From: Candidatus Woesearchaeota archaeon
GTDB taxonomy: Archaea; Nanobdellota; Nanobdellia; Woesearchaeales; DSVV01
Length of the DNA stretch: 35,585 nt
Assembly (NCBI GenBank): GCA_016205905.1
Contig: JACQSP010000090.1
Span: 1-35,585 of the forward strand
Direction: 5' to 3'
Shown: piece by piece, positions 7,970-16,184 of the stretch
How positions within the stretch are numbered: position 1 is the stretch's first letter
Layout: each line of letters begins with the position of its first letter
Made by a program: the position numbers and the translations under genes
The notes under the pieces: generated by a model
The model's input: the letters and a program-made list of their open reading frames with translations, nothing else
Told to the model about the DNA's origin: nothing
Databases searched by the model: none

Positions 7970-8533
7970 ATGCAAGACATAGTATTCCCCAAACACAACG
8001 AGAAAGAGTTCATTGAAATAGCTGAGAAACTAAGCTATGATGAGCTGTGCTTCTTATACCCTATCGAAGAATTCTTACCCAAACCTAAACAATCTTTTGA
8101 AACAAACATAAAAGTTAGTTATGGCATTTTCTGCTCTTCTTCACAAATACAAAAAGCGAAACAATTGGCTAAATTTGTCGTCGTTAAAGCTGATGAGAAC
8201 CAAAGAAGAATTATTGAATCCTCACCATCAATAATAATTGATTTAGAATCCATTTCTGCCAGAGATTCATTTCATTACAGAAACTCTGGCCTGAACCAAG
8301 TTTTGTGCGGGTTAGCAGCAAAGAATAATGTCAGCATAGGGTTTAATTTTAATTCTGTTCTTAATGCTTCACAGCATGACAGAAACATTATTTTGGGGAG
8401 AATGAAACAGAATATCAACCTCTGCCAAAAATATAAAGTTAGAATGGGGTTTGGGAGTTTTGCGAGGACACCTTACGAGATGAGGAATTATAACGATATA
8501 ATTGGGTTGTTTAGGACGATTGGGCTGCGATGA
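7970..8533 (+). CDS. rnp3: RNase P protein subunit p30 (Rpp30/Rnp3)
   Basis: A 187-aa protein resembling the archaeal/eukaryotic p30 subunit, a PHP-like TIM-barrel protein that supports the RNase P RNA in 5' trimming of tRNA precursors. Matching parts include VVVKADENQRRIIESSPSII, IIDLESISARDSFHYRNSGL then NQVLCGLAAKNNVSIGFNF, and the C-terminal MGFGSFARTPYEMR followed by the DIIGLFRTIGLR ending. It is slightly shorter than usual. The last 126 bp recur at 10384-10509 behind an AbiE-like module, and the downstream copy (IVIGSFARAPYEM) looks closer to the family consensus than this one (MGFGSFARTPYEM). This suggests insertion or recombination at the 3' end of the gene. Confidence 0.85.
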   Translation: MQDIVFPKHNEKEFIEIAEKLSYDELCFLYPIEEFLPKPKQSFETNIKVSYGIFCSSSQIQKAKQLAKFVVVKADENQRRIIESSPSIIIDLESISARDSFHYRNSGLNQVLCGLAAKNNVSIGFNFNSVLNASQHDRNIILGRMKQNINLCQKYKVRMGFGSFARTPYEMRNYNDIIGLFRTIGLR

Positions 8534-8788
8534 TAATATACTAAAAGTGCAAAATAATATATCGTTATACTAACACATTTCACACATTACACCCATTATA
8601 GCTTCTTCGTTATCAATAGTTTCAAATATGCATTTTGGACGCATTTCAAGCCGCAACACCCACATTATACTAACACATTTATGCTAAGTTTTTCAAATTA
8701 TAACTCTTTATCTCTAACTAAACCGCAACATTTATATAGTTGAACATATTTATACTAGTATGAACATATATAAATCAAGGTGAACATA
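8534..8788. other. Gene-free space before the AbiEi-like gene
   Basis: About 255 bases. It holds a 16-base direct repeat TTATACTAACACATTT at 8565-8580 and 8665-8680, exactly 100 bases apart, and the word CCGCAACA twice (8651 and 8722). Just after the rnp3 stop, 8536-8557 starts ATATACTAAAAGTGCAAAAT, shared with the hairpin at 25826. TATA-like stretches (about 8731 and 8766) precede the AbiEi-like gene and could be its promoter. The direct repeats could be operators for the winged-helix antitoxin, which is inference. Confidence 0.5.
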
Positions 8789-9412
8789 ATGCTTATTACA
8801 AATGGAATGCAAAATATTATTCGTGTTTTGCTTAATTATAAAAACAAGGGTTTTACAACAAGGGAATTAGCTAAAGAAGCGAATGTATCTGTGGGGTTGA
8901 CTGTAAAACTTCTTAGTTCTTTAGCTGCAACAGGCTACATTGTTAAAAAACCAAAGATTAAACTAACCTCATTTAAACTGCTTAATGCGTGGGCTTATAC
9001 AACAAGCATAAAAGAAATAAGCCAGTTATCTTTTAGCGCTGCTGAACGACCAGAATATTTATTTAAAAAAATATCGCTTATTGCAGCGCAAAATAATCTC
9101 AACTATGCATTTACATTATACAGCGCAACAGAATTCGTTAGCCCTTTTGTAGTTCCTAACACCCTAGATTTTTATATTTTAAACAGTGATAAAGAGAAAT
9201 GGGAAACCAGTTTAGTCAAACACAATATTTTTCCAGCAGAAAAAGGGAATATAACTGTTTATCTTGTGGATAAAGATTATTTTTATAATCTTCTTGAGAT
9301 AAATGGCAACAAAATCATATCTTTGCCTCAGTTATATGTTGATTTGTTTTCATTAGGTGGCAGGGGTGAGGAAGCAGCGCAACAGCTTCTTAAGGCAATG
9401 GACAAAGTTTAG
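8789..9412 (+). CDS. AbiEi-like antitoxin / winged-helix regulator
   Basis: About 207 aa from ATG 8789, chosen because AGGTGA (about 8778-8783) makes a ribosome binding site 5 bases upstream; a GTG at 8780 is also in frame but lies inside that site. Residues about 5-60 form a winged helix (FTTRELAKEANVSVGLTVKL then SSLAATGYIVKK). The C-terminal half resembles the AbiEi antitoxin domain of type IV toxin-antitoxin systems, ending in IISLPQLYVDLFSLGGRGEE AAQQLL. Such proteins repress their operon and counter an AbiEii nucleotidyltransferase toxin without direct binding. A nucleotidyltransferase gene follows on the same strand, 257 bp on, separated by a MITE. Confidence 0.75.
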   Translation: MLITNGMQNIIRVLLNYKNKGFTTRELAKEANVSVGLTVKLLSSLAATGYIVKKPKIKLTSFKLLNAWAYTTSIKEISQLSFSAAERPEYLFKKISLIAAQNNLNYAFTLYSATEFVSPFVVPNTLDFYILNSDKEKWETSLVKHNIFPAEKGNITVYLVDKDYFYNLLEINGNKIISLPQLYVDLFSLGGRGEEAAQQLLKAMDKV

Positions 9413-9500
9413 ACTTTTCATTTCCTGAATAAAACTATGACCCGCCTACAAAAGAAATGCAAAAGTTCAAAAAGTATGGTGTTCATAAAATAGAAAGAAT

Positions 9501-9632
9501 GTATTTGTTTAGCATCTTCAAAATTCCGTATGAAGTTTCGCAGAGGTGACATCCCTGTATGGGGCAAGTCCCCCTGTCACCTTTGCAATTAGGCTCAAAA
9601 TAAATTTTGGCCTTATGATGCTAAACAAATAC
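9501..9632. mobile_element. 132-bp MITE with perfect 16-bp ends and 8-bp target duplication
   Basis: Perfect terminal inverted repeat GTATTTGTTTAGCATC (9501-9516) and GATGCTAAACAAATAC (9617-9632), flanked by the direct repeat GAAAGAAT at 9493-9500 and 9633-9640. The interior has a stem AGGTGACA (9544-9551) / TGTCACCT (9575-9582) with an inner GGGG-CAAGT-CCCC region, but no heptad palindrome. The ends match copies B and F, so all use the same transposase type. It is inserted between the two genes of an AbiE-like pair. Confidence 0.92.
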
Positions 9633-9669
9633 GAAAGAATATAATTTATTATAATTATGGTGATAAAAC

Positions 9670-10380
9670 ATGTATGATACTCATGAAACAGAAACATCAA
9701 AGAAGTATATGTATGAATTACTAAAACATTCATCTTCAATTAACATAGCTTTGATTGGTGGTTGGGCAGCATACATTTATGTCAATTCTAATTATAGAAA
9801 AGCATTTGGTGTGGATTATTTGATGTCAAGAGATATAGATGTCTTTATTGATGTTAAGCATGAAAAGAGGTTTGCTGACCTCATAAAAAACTTAGGATTT
9901 CAAAAAAGCGCATATCCTTTTAGGTATGAAATCATTTATGATAAAGCATCAAACAAGATAATTACGCAAGAGCAAGCTAAGAAGCACCACATCTTTAATT
10001 TGTTCTACATCTTTTTAGATTTATTCAGCAATAAACCCACAAAACTGCTTGGAACTTGGTGTATAGATTCTTTAAATAGCTCTAAACGAATATTTATAGA
10101 TAATATTCCTGTTTTAGATATAAATTCTCTTATTTTATTAAAGGCAACATCTTTTTTTGAAAGAGAGAAGTTAGACAAAGAATTAAAAGATGCGTGTGAT
10201 TTATACGCGCTTGTATTTTATTCAGAACAAAACCCACAATTAACTGAATTGCTTAAACATGCTTTAGACAAGATATTAAACAGACAAGACTTGTGCGAGT
10301 TTATCTCAGAGCAAGTGTTAAGGGATTCATTAAAGGCAGGCATTGTAAAACGAACGATTAGTAATTACTTGAGTAAATAA
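9670..10380 (+). CDS. AbiEii-like nucleotidyltransferase (putative toxin)
   Basis: A 236-aa protein with the nucleotidyltransferase signature IALIGGWAAYIY (about 27-38) followed after about 16 residues by SRDIDVFID, giving the GG...DxD motif of the polymerase-beta-like fold. The rest (LLKATSFFEREKLDKELKDA then CDLYALVF) resembles AbiEii/AbiGii-type toxins. These toxins are thought to transfer nucleotides, for example to tRNA. The start has GGTGA (9659-9663) at good distance. It is the likely partner of the AbiEi-like gene upstream; the MITE between them ends 37 bases before this start, so its expression may no longer follow the antitoxin's promoter. The assignment as a toxin is by domain and neighbour. 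Confidence 0.75.
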   Translation: MYDTHETETSKKYMYELLKHSSSINIALIGGWAAYIYVNSNYRKAFGVDYLMSRDIDVFIDVKHEKRFADLIKNLGFQKSAYPFRYEIIYDKASNKIITQEQAKKHHIFNLFYIFLDLFSNKPTKLLGTWCIDSLNSSKRIFIDNIPVLDINSLILLKATSFFEREKLDKELKDACDLYALVFYSEQNPQLTELLKHALDKILNRQDLCEFISEQVLRDSLKAGIVKRTISNYLSK

Positions 10381-10383
10381 TTT

Positions 10384-10509
10384 CAGAACGTCAACCTCTG
10401 CCAAAAATACAAAGTTAGAATAGTTATTGGAAGTTTTGCAAGAGCACCATATGAGATGGGGAATTATAATGATATTATTGGGTTGTTTAGGACGATTGGG
10501 TTGAGATGA
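10384..10509 (+). pseudogene. Duplicated 3' end of rnp3
   Basis: 126 bp that match 8408-8533 at about 108 of 126 positions (hand count), starting right after the stop codon of the nucleotidyltransferase. It keeps an open frame of 41 codons ending at the same TGA, reading KVRIVIGSFARAPYEM and DIIGLFRTIGLR. Several differences are synonymous. It has no start of its own. It looks like the original or the carried-in tail of rnp3 left by insertion of the AbiE-like module. Confidence 0.85.
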
Positions 10510-10543
10510 TAATGTTTAATAATATTTCTTAATACTTTTGAAA

Positions 10544-11200
10544 TTAATCAATCTCTCCCTCATTCAATTCGCTACTTGTGCAACTAGCGCCAAAATCATT
10601 TTTTATTTTAGCAGTATCACCTTCATCTGATAATGTTCCTGCGTACACACCATTACAGGTTGTAGTTACCTGTGGACTCCACCAATTAAAACTACCATCT
10701 TTTGCCCCACAATATAAAACAACACCATCTTTACTTTCTTTATCGCTATCATAACATAAACCATATATCTTTAGTTTTGGAACTGTTTGTGTGTCAATAT
10801 TATGAGTGAAAGAAAGCGTTATTTTATTTTGGTCTTTTTTCAATATTACTTTATTTATTGGCTTGAAATAGCTAACCTTATCCTCAACTAAAATATCAGG
10901 AGTTGCGCTTGGCGCACTAAAAATATTACTATCACTGTAATAATAATTAGATTCTATCTTTTCCTCTTCCCCATACTTTAATTTACATTTTGTACTGTCA
11001 GTTATCTCTGTCACAGTCGCTGTTACTTTTTTTTCGAATCCACTAAAAAAACCTTTTTCTGTTGAATAATATCCATCTAAACCACTCACTTTCCATGAGC
11101 AGCTCGTAGTCATTGCATCGTCTTCACTATCTGCGCTGCTAATTACAGTCAGTACTAATAAAAAGATTAAAATAAATAATACGAGTATTACCTTTCTCAT
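10544..11200 (-). CDS. Secreted protein of unknown function
   Basis: 218 aa, beginning with a signal peptide (MRKVILVLFILIFLLVLTVI then SSADSEDD). The remainder is polar, with six to eight Cys and predicted beta-like stretches; it has no transmembrane anchor at the C-terminus and no family I recognise. It starts directly at the base after the stop codon of the upstream gene, so the two are surely co-transcribed. The membrane partner suggests both belong to the envelope locus. Confidence 0.75.
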   Translation of the reverse strand: MRKVILVLFILIFLLVLTVISSADSEDDAMTTSCSWKVSGLDGYYSTEKGFFSGFEKKVTATVTEITDSTKCKLKYGEEEKIESNYYYSDSNIFSAPSATPDILVEDKVSYFKPINKVILKKDQNKITLSFTHNIDTQTVPKLKIYGLCYDSDKESKDGVVLYCGAKDGSFNWWSPQVTTTCNGVYAGTLSDEGDTAKIKNDFGASCTSSELNEGEID

Positions 11201-11590
11201 CTAAACCTCTTCCTCTCCAGTTTCTTTAACTTCTTCAACTGCTTTTTCATCTGTTTCAACTGGTTTTATCAATCCATGCTCATACGCGCAGTTATACACC
11301 TTTACCCATGTCGGCATATTTTTGCATTTCTCTTTTATCATCTCGTCATAATAACCATACTTAAAAAGTAATCCGCCAACAATTAATATTACTATTAATG
11401 TAATAGCTACTCCTACCCATACTTTAGGAGAAGGATGTTTATGCTGAGGATATTCTTCTGCATCAACATCTTTTAATGCGTTATTTACTTCATCCTCTGG
11501 CCATTTTGCTTTAAGAAGCGTTTCTTTTATCTCTTTCTTGGAAAAGCCTTTACTTAGCTCTTTTTTGATATATTCTTCTATATTTGTCAT
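11201..11590 (-). CDS. Small membrane protein with helical N-terminus
   Basis: 129 aa. Residues 1-45 form a basic/acidic helical module (EYIKKELSKGFSKKEIKETL then AKWPEDEVNNAL) like short UBA/CUE-like modules often seen in DPANN membrane proteins. A single membrane helix follows at about 57-80 (VWVGVAITLIVILIVGGLLF), then a short domain with two Cys and an acidic tail (KAVEEVKETGEEEV). It abuts the next gene with no gap. The N-terminal module would be cytoplasmic if the membrane helix is oriented Nin-Cout. Function unknown. Confidence 0.7.
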   Translation of the reverse strand: MTNIEEYIKKELSKGFSKKEIKETLLKAKWPEDEVNNALKDVDAEEYPQHKHPSPKVWVGVAITLIVILIVGGLLFKYGYYDEMIKEKCKNMPTWVKVYNCAYEHGLIKPVETDEKAVEEVKETGEEEV

Positions 11591-11688
11591 TAATTATATT
11601 TTTGCAAGAATGAGTTTTAATATTTTACTGTTTATAACATCAATATTTCAATATAATTTATCAATAAATGCTTTAAGAAGTCTTTTGT

Positions 11689-12024
11689 CTATTTGCACAC
11701 ATAATTTACTTTCTGGTCAGTTCCTTCAATGTTCTGATAATGAAATATACCTTTTATTTTCTGCTCTTGAATAATATCCTTTATTTTCACAGTCGAAGAA
11801 TTAATTATTTTGAGGTTTGCCTTATTTATTGTATCTAGTGTAACAATACAGTTTGTAAACGTCCCATTATTTGCAATCGTGAACCAAATCTCATCATTAG
11901 AATATTCTGATTTAAAGAATTCAATGTTTTTCGGAAGATAAACTGCTTTGCCAGTTATTAAGTTACTACAGCCTGTCAAAAATATTAATATCAACACTAT
12001 GATGGAAAATTTAATAATCTTCAT
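11689..12024 (-). CDS. Small putative lipoprotein
   Basis: 111 aa. The N-terminus MKIIKFSIIVLILIFLTGCS has a lipobox (LTGC, Cys19), followed by NLITGKAV, a pattern common in DPANN lipoproteins. The mature part (about 90 aa) is a likely beta-sandwich (EIWFTIANNGTFTNCIVTLD then TINKANLKI). A TATA-like box lies 22-23 bases upstream, giving a probable leaderless transcript. Confidence 0.7.
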   Translation of the reverse strand: MKIIKFSIIVLILIFLTGCSNLITGKAVYLPKNIEFFKSEYSNDEIWFTIANNGTFTNCIVTLDTINKANLKIINSSTVKIKDIIQEQKIKGIFHYQNIEGTDQKVNYVCK

Positions 12025-12045
12025 ACTTCAAGTTAATCATTTTAA

Positions 12046-12055
12046 CTATATATAG
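12046..12055 (-). promoter_or_regulatory. Palindromic TATA box of the lipoprotein gene
   Basis: CTATATATAG within AACTATATATAGTT, 22 bases before the ATG at 12024. The symmetry means it could also serve the plus strand, though the next plus-strand gene starts 140 bases away and has nearer AT-rich candidates (about 12098-12107 and 12152-12160). Confidence 0.5.
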
Positions 12056-12196
12056 TTTGTGTTAAAATTTGCGAAAAATCGTGGGTAAATCAGAAACTTT
12101 TATATATGTATTAAATGGGAATAGTTATTAATAGATATAATACTAAATGTATTACTTTTATATCACTTAATAAAAATCAACAAAAAGAGGAAAATT

Positions 12197-15100
12197 ATGA
12201 TAAAAAAGAGAAGATTAATTTTTTTATTTTTGGCAGTACTATTATTAATAATATTAATAATCGTTAGCTCATCAGTTTTAGGGCTTCTTATTCCTCAATC
12301 AGGCAAACAAGTAGGTGATTTAAGCGTAATTGAATCTTACAAAGGCACATCACGATTGTTTTTAGAACTGTTTGTGGGTTGTTTGAGAGAGCAAGATGGA
12401 AATTATATTGGTGCGATACCACACTATAATTCAAGTTTGTTGTTAGACCAAAAAATAAATTTTCCAGATGAGAAGATATATCCAACACCTAAATTTAATA
12501 CGCCGTGGGGAACAGATGATGATAATGATGGTTTCTTAGAAGAAATAATTGGTAATGGTATTGAAGAGATTCCTAAATTAGAAGTTCCATGGCAGCAAGC
12601 ACCTAAATCATATTTGTATGAAGGCAATTGTTACTTGTTTGCTAATTATTGGCATCAATTCTGGAACAAAGGAGAAGAAGTGACACAAAACGATGAAGCA
12701 TTTAGTGTGTTAAAAGAAGATGAATTATATAATGATGATGGAGACAAAACAAAAATAAATGCTGTCGCTCAAATTGACGAATCCAAAGGTTTAGAAGCTC
12801 CGTTTAAAGGAGCGTATTATGTTAGTAGTGATGATTATTCTTATAACGTTTATTGGGAAGGCACTCAAGACAGTGAAAAAACTTGCGAAAATTATGGTGG
12901 ATACTATAAAGATGTAGGCGGCAATAAAGTCAAGAATTGTTGCGGCGACGATTATCTTTGGATAATGAACAGCGTCTATAATTTTGATGGTGATAAAGAA
13001 GGTAAGTCTGTAGATGAGCTTTGCTTGTATGGTTATGTTGACCCAGACACAGGCGAGCCATTAGTAGAATCTTCAGAATCACAAATATACCATACATCTG
13101 CAAAAGTAGGAAATCATCCTTACAGAAACCAAATCTATTGCACTCCTTTGGCAGCAGTTGGTGAAGTATCAGATATACATTACTCTTATGATATTAACAA
13201 TTATGATCCACAAAGCACAACAGAACAGAGAAGATTATTTGTTTATAATAAAGATTCACCAACAACAACAGCAACAGATGTGGGATTGTGGAAAACAGAT
13301 ACTTCTGCTAATTATTGTACACATTATTTTTCAGATAAAACAAATGGTGAAGTAAAAAAAGGAGATAACTTTGAATGGTTAACACCAGAAAAAGCAGGTG
13401 AGATAAATTATTTTGGCGTTGGTAATGGTGGTGCAACAGCTTTTGATAAAGACAACAAACCATCTATTATAAATAAAAAATTCATATTAAATCCTAAAGC
13501 CCCAGACTACATTTACGACGTCATGACCAAACAATTATCTGGTGATAATTACACAGATTCAGATGATTTCACTATTTGTAATTTGTTCTTAGGTGGCACA
13601 TGGACAGGTCATCATTGTTGTGGAAATAAGTATAAAGATGGAACAAAACTTCTTGAAAATTTTAATGATGAAGGAACAGCAAGCAGTATTGATACTGAAA
13701 AAGGAGAGCATTATGTTTTAACCAAGAATAGATTAAAAGCATACAGCCTAAGCGCAGAAATAGAAAGCGGTGAAGTATGGAAAGAGCCAAATAAAGCATG
13801 CTACCAAGGAGAAGCGATGGAAAGTGGCGAGATAAGGAATACCCCTAATAAGTTATCTATTATTAACAAAAAGGGTGAACTTAACTTGTGTTATAATATT
13901 GACGGTCAAATTGACGGTTTACAAGCCATAACTGGTAAAAGTTATGACTTTGAACAATTCAAAGAGAGTGATAATAATTATTTGTTTAATAATGATCCTC
14001 TTACAAAAGATAATGTGATTAGCTCTTGCGGCTCTTTCTATCTCAAAGCCGGCGATGATTTAGTTAGCACAAACAACCGTTTCGCCTACTGCTTCACAAA
14101 CAATACTTGGCTAAGTTTTGATATTATGCCAGAGGATTATGCAGAAGGTACAAACCCTGAGTTTGATATATTGGGAAGATATCCTGCAGAAGGCGATGTA
14201 TTGCACGAATCAGGCATTAATGATGATTTTAAACTTATTAAAAATATGAAAGTTAAATCTGACAAAGGCTGCTGTTTCCAAGGAGATTGTTGGAACGGAA
14301 ATAGTTGTACAGCTAACGGCGCTACAGTTATTGACAAATATGTTGATCCAAAAAAAGTTTATCTCTGCGCAAACGGAGAATGGACATCTGGCGAAGCATC
14401 ATTTAACTGGTACGACGAGAAATTTGCAGGCGAAACTGATCCTTCTCAAACAGGATTAGCATATTGTGTGGATAAATGGTCATGTGCCTGTCCTGAAAAA
14501 GATGCTTATAACTTAGGCGATGAAGATCAGCATGAGATAGACATTTGCGAAACTTATACACAACCTAATTCTCAGTGTACACGAGAGCCTGCGATGTTTA
14601 TCGGCGACAGATTCTGCGAGCCAGAATTTGTGAAAAAAGATGGCGATGGTTATGACTTTAAAGATGCTTCAACAATAACCTCATCACAATGGACATCCCG
14701 AACAACCTATCTCGCAACAGCATTGTTAACCCTCGCGCAACAAAAGAGTTCAAATGAATTTACTTTACAATGCGACACCCCAAAAAGTGTTCTTAACTTT
14801 TACAACCTTGACTTTGCAAAGGATTTGTTTGTGACAGAGCAGGATTATAATAATTTCTGTGCCCTAAAACTTAAAAATAGTGATGGTGATGAGGAGATTT
14901 ATTTAGGCACAACATTAAACCCGCAATTAAAATATGATGAAATACCCGAAGAATTATACCAAACCAAAGAAATCTCTGAGTTTGAGCAATGTACAGACGA
15001 CACTAATTGTATTCAATGCACAGAAGATGACACTAATTGCATTGGTTATGGCTGCTACAAAAAACCAGCTGCCAATGTTGGACAATGTGTTAAACAATGT

Positions 15101-15943
15101 TATGATGATAGTGATTGTGATGAAGGTGAAGAATGTTTTACAGCTGAAGAAGTGCCAGAAGGAGAGATTAAAATAGGTCTTTGCGCTCCAACCTCTGCAA
15201 AAGATGTAGACATGTTTAATATTGAAAATTTAGGAGAATTGTTTTACGGAACATCTGATACAACAGGATTATTAAACAATGAATTCTTGTTTAAATTAAC
15301 CAGCAAGAAATTTGCTGAAGATGAATGTAAAACTATTCTTGAAGGAACTAACCCGCAAAACGGAAATGGTGATGATTTCTTACTCTTTAAAACCTGTGAT
15401 AATGATAATATTGCTTTTAATAATTTTACAAAAGCAATGATATTTAGTAACAATTCGCAAGATGAGAACTTTTTGACTTTAACATACGACGAAGTGACTA
15501 ATAATAATTTAATTAATAATGTTAAGGATATAAAAGATTATTATAAATATGAGGATAACAAAGACAAAATCGCAGAGAAAAAGGAGATGGATATTATTAA
15601 CTCTATATCTGATTTAGATAAAATTTACTATGCACGAAAAGAAGATGGTGATAAAACAATTTTTGGTGTTCTTGAAAGAAAATCTGACCCTGATGCATCA
15701 GGCGATCCCTCTTCAAAGTTAAGATATTTCGCTGTTATTATGTACAAAAACATATTTACAGACAACAAGGTATGCACCGAGCTTGAAAAGACCTCGCCTC
15801 TGCTTTATTGCGGATACAAAGATTATGGCAATGGTGCAACAACGGTTGTAATTATCATTCCATCAACACCAGACTACGACGGCACAGAAGATGCAGTCAT
15901 GAATTATTGGCCAGACTTGACTGCGAAGATTAGATTGAAATAA
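12197..15943 (+). CDS. Large N-terminally anchored extracellular Cys-rich protein
   Basis: 1248 aa. One N-terminal membrane helix (about 7-32, LIFLFLAVLLLIILIIVSSS) follows a basic MIKKRR, then QSGKQVGDLSVIESYKGTSR and a CLREQ that parallel the start of the 765-aa protein encoded next. The extracellular part has an acidic calcium-loop-like DDDNDGFLEE near residue 106. It also has two Cys motifs of the form C-x3-GG...CCG(D/N) (CENYGGYYKDVGGNKVKNCC near 232-252 and CNLFLGGTWTGHHCC near 461-476) and a dense Cys cluster near 940-1000 (CTDDTNCIQC, CIGYGCYKK, CDEGEECF). No C-terminal anchor is seen. GAGG at 12187-12190 is a good ribosome binding site. It belongs to a DPANN surface-protein type without a known function; many Cys suggest disulfides outside the cell. 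Confidence 0.8.
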   Translation: MIKKRRLIFLFLAVLLLIILIIVSSSVLGLLIPQSGKQVGDLSVIESYKGTSRLFLELFVGCLREQDGNYIGAIPHYNSSLLLDQKINFPDEKIYPTPKFNTPWGTDDDNDGFLEEIIGNGIEEIPKLEVPWQQAPKSYLYEGNCYLFANYWHQFWNKGEEVTQNDEAFSVLKEDELYNDDGDKTKINAVAQIDESKGLEAPFKGAYYVSSDDYSYNVYWEGTQDSEKTCENYGGYYKDVGGNKVKNCCGDDYLWIMNSVYNFDGDKEGKSVDELCLYGYVDPDTGEPLVESSESQIYHTSAKVGNHPYRNQIYCTPLAAVGEVSDIHYSYDINNYDPQSTTEQRRLFVYNKDSPTTTATDVGLWKTDTSANYCTHYFSDKTNGEVKKGDNFEWLTPEKAGEINYFGVGNGGATAFDKDNKPSIINKKFILNPKAPDYIYDVMTKQLSGDNYTDSDDFTICNLFLGGTWTGHHCCGNKYKDGTKLLENFNDEGTASSIDTEKGEHYVLTKNRLKAYSLSAEIESGEVWKEPNKACYQGEAMESGEIRNTPNKLSIINKKGELNLCYNIDGQIDGLQAITGKSYDFEQFKESDNNYLFNNDPLTKDNVISSCGSFYLKAGDDLVSTNNRFAYCFTNNTWLSFDIMPEDYAEGTNPEFDILGRYPAEGDVLHESGINDDFKLIKNMKVKSDKGCCFQGDCWNGNSCTANGATVIDKYVDPKKVYLCANGEWTSGEASFNWYDEKFAGETDPSQTGLAYCVDKWSCACPEKDAYNLGDEDQHEIDICETYTQPNSQCTREPAMFIGDRFCEPEFVKKDGDGYDFKDASTITSSQWTSRTTYLATALLTLAQQKSSNEFTLQCDTPKSVLNFYNLDFAKDLFVTEQDYNNFCALKLKNSDGDEEIYLGTTLNPQLKYDEIPEELYQTKEISEFEQCTDDTNCIQCTEDDTNCIGYGCYKKPAANVGQCVKQCYDDSDCDEGEECFTAEEVPEGEIKIGLCAPTSAKDVDMFNIENLGELFYGTSDTTGLLNNEFLFKLTSKKFAEDECKTILEGTNPQNGNGDDFLLFKTCDNDNIAFNNFTKAMIFSNNSQDENFLTLTYDEVTNNNLINNVKDIKDYYKYEDNKDKIAEKKEMDIINSISDLDKIYYARKEDGDKTIFGVLERKSDPDASGDPSSKLRYFAVIMYKNIFTDNKVCTELEKTSPLLYCGYKDYGNGATTVVIIIPSTPDYDGTEDAVMNYWPDLTAKIRLK

Positions 15944-15975
15944 TACACACAATAATATTAATAGAATGAATATGA

Positions 15976-16154
15976 TATTTTTTTAGTTCCTGGGCGAAGC
16001 CACCCGTCTCATGAATAATAATAACTGTTTGTCGTAAGTCGTTTGTCGTTGGTCGTAAACAAAAAACGAAAAAAACAGCTGACGACTTACGACCTACGAC
16101 TAACGACTTACTCGCTCTTTGCTTCGCCTTTGAACTAAAAGAACTAAAAAATAC
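15976..16154. repeat. Composite hairpin element, copy D
   Basis: Left end TATTTTTTTAGTTCC and right end GAACTAAAAAATAC form a terminal inverted repeat of a second subtype. The left arm has GGGCGAAGCCACCCGTCTCA; the right arm has CTTTGCTTCGCCTTTGAAC. The inner palindrome (16025-16110) is built of 7-base words GTCGTNN, four on the left, and four ACGACNN-type words on the right. No 8-bp target duplication was found here. It fills the space between two large surface-protein genes. Confidence 0.8.
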
Positions 16155-16184
16155 AATTAAACCATAAAAAATCAAAAATGCACC

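Noticed and set aside
9544..9582. A riboswitch or small RNA in the stem of the 132-bp element
   Set aside because: The stem is part of a MITE interior with clear ends and target duplication; nothing recognisable as a known riboswitch core.
10384..10509. A small independent gene
   Set aside because: It has no start codon or ribosome site and equals the end of rnp3; treated as a duplicated gene tail.
16025..16110. CRISPR-like array because of regular short words
   Set aside because: Words are 7 bases, without spacers, and the second half is the complement of the first; this is a palindrome and no cas gene is nearby.
15976..16154. Target duplication for hairpin copy D
   Set aside because: The 8 bases outside each end do not match in any register tried, so mobility is inferred only from the shared ends and arms.
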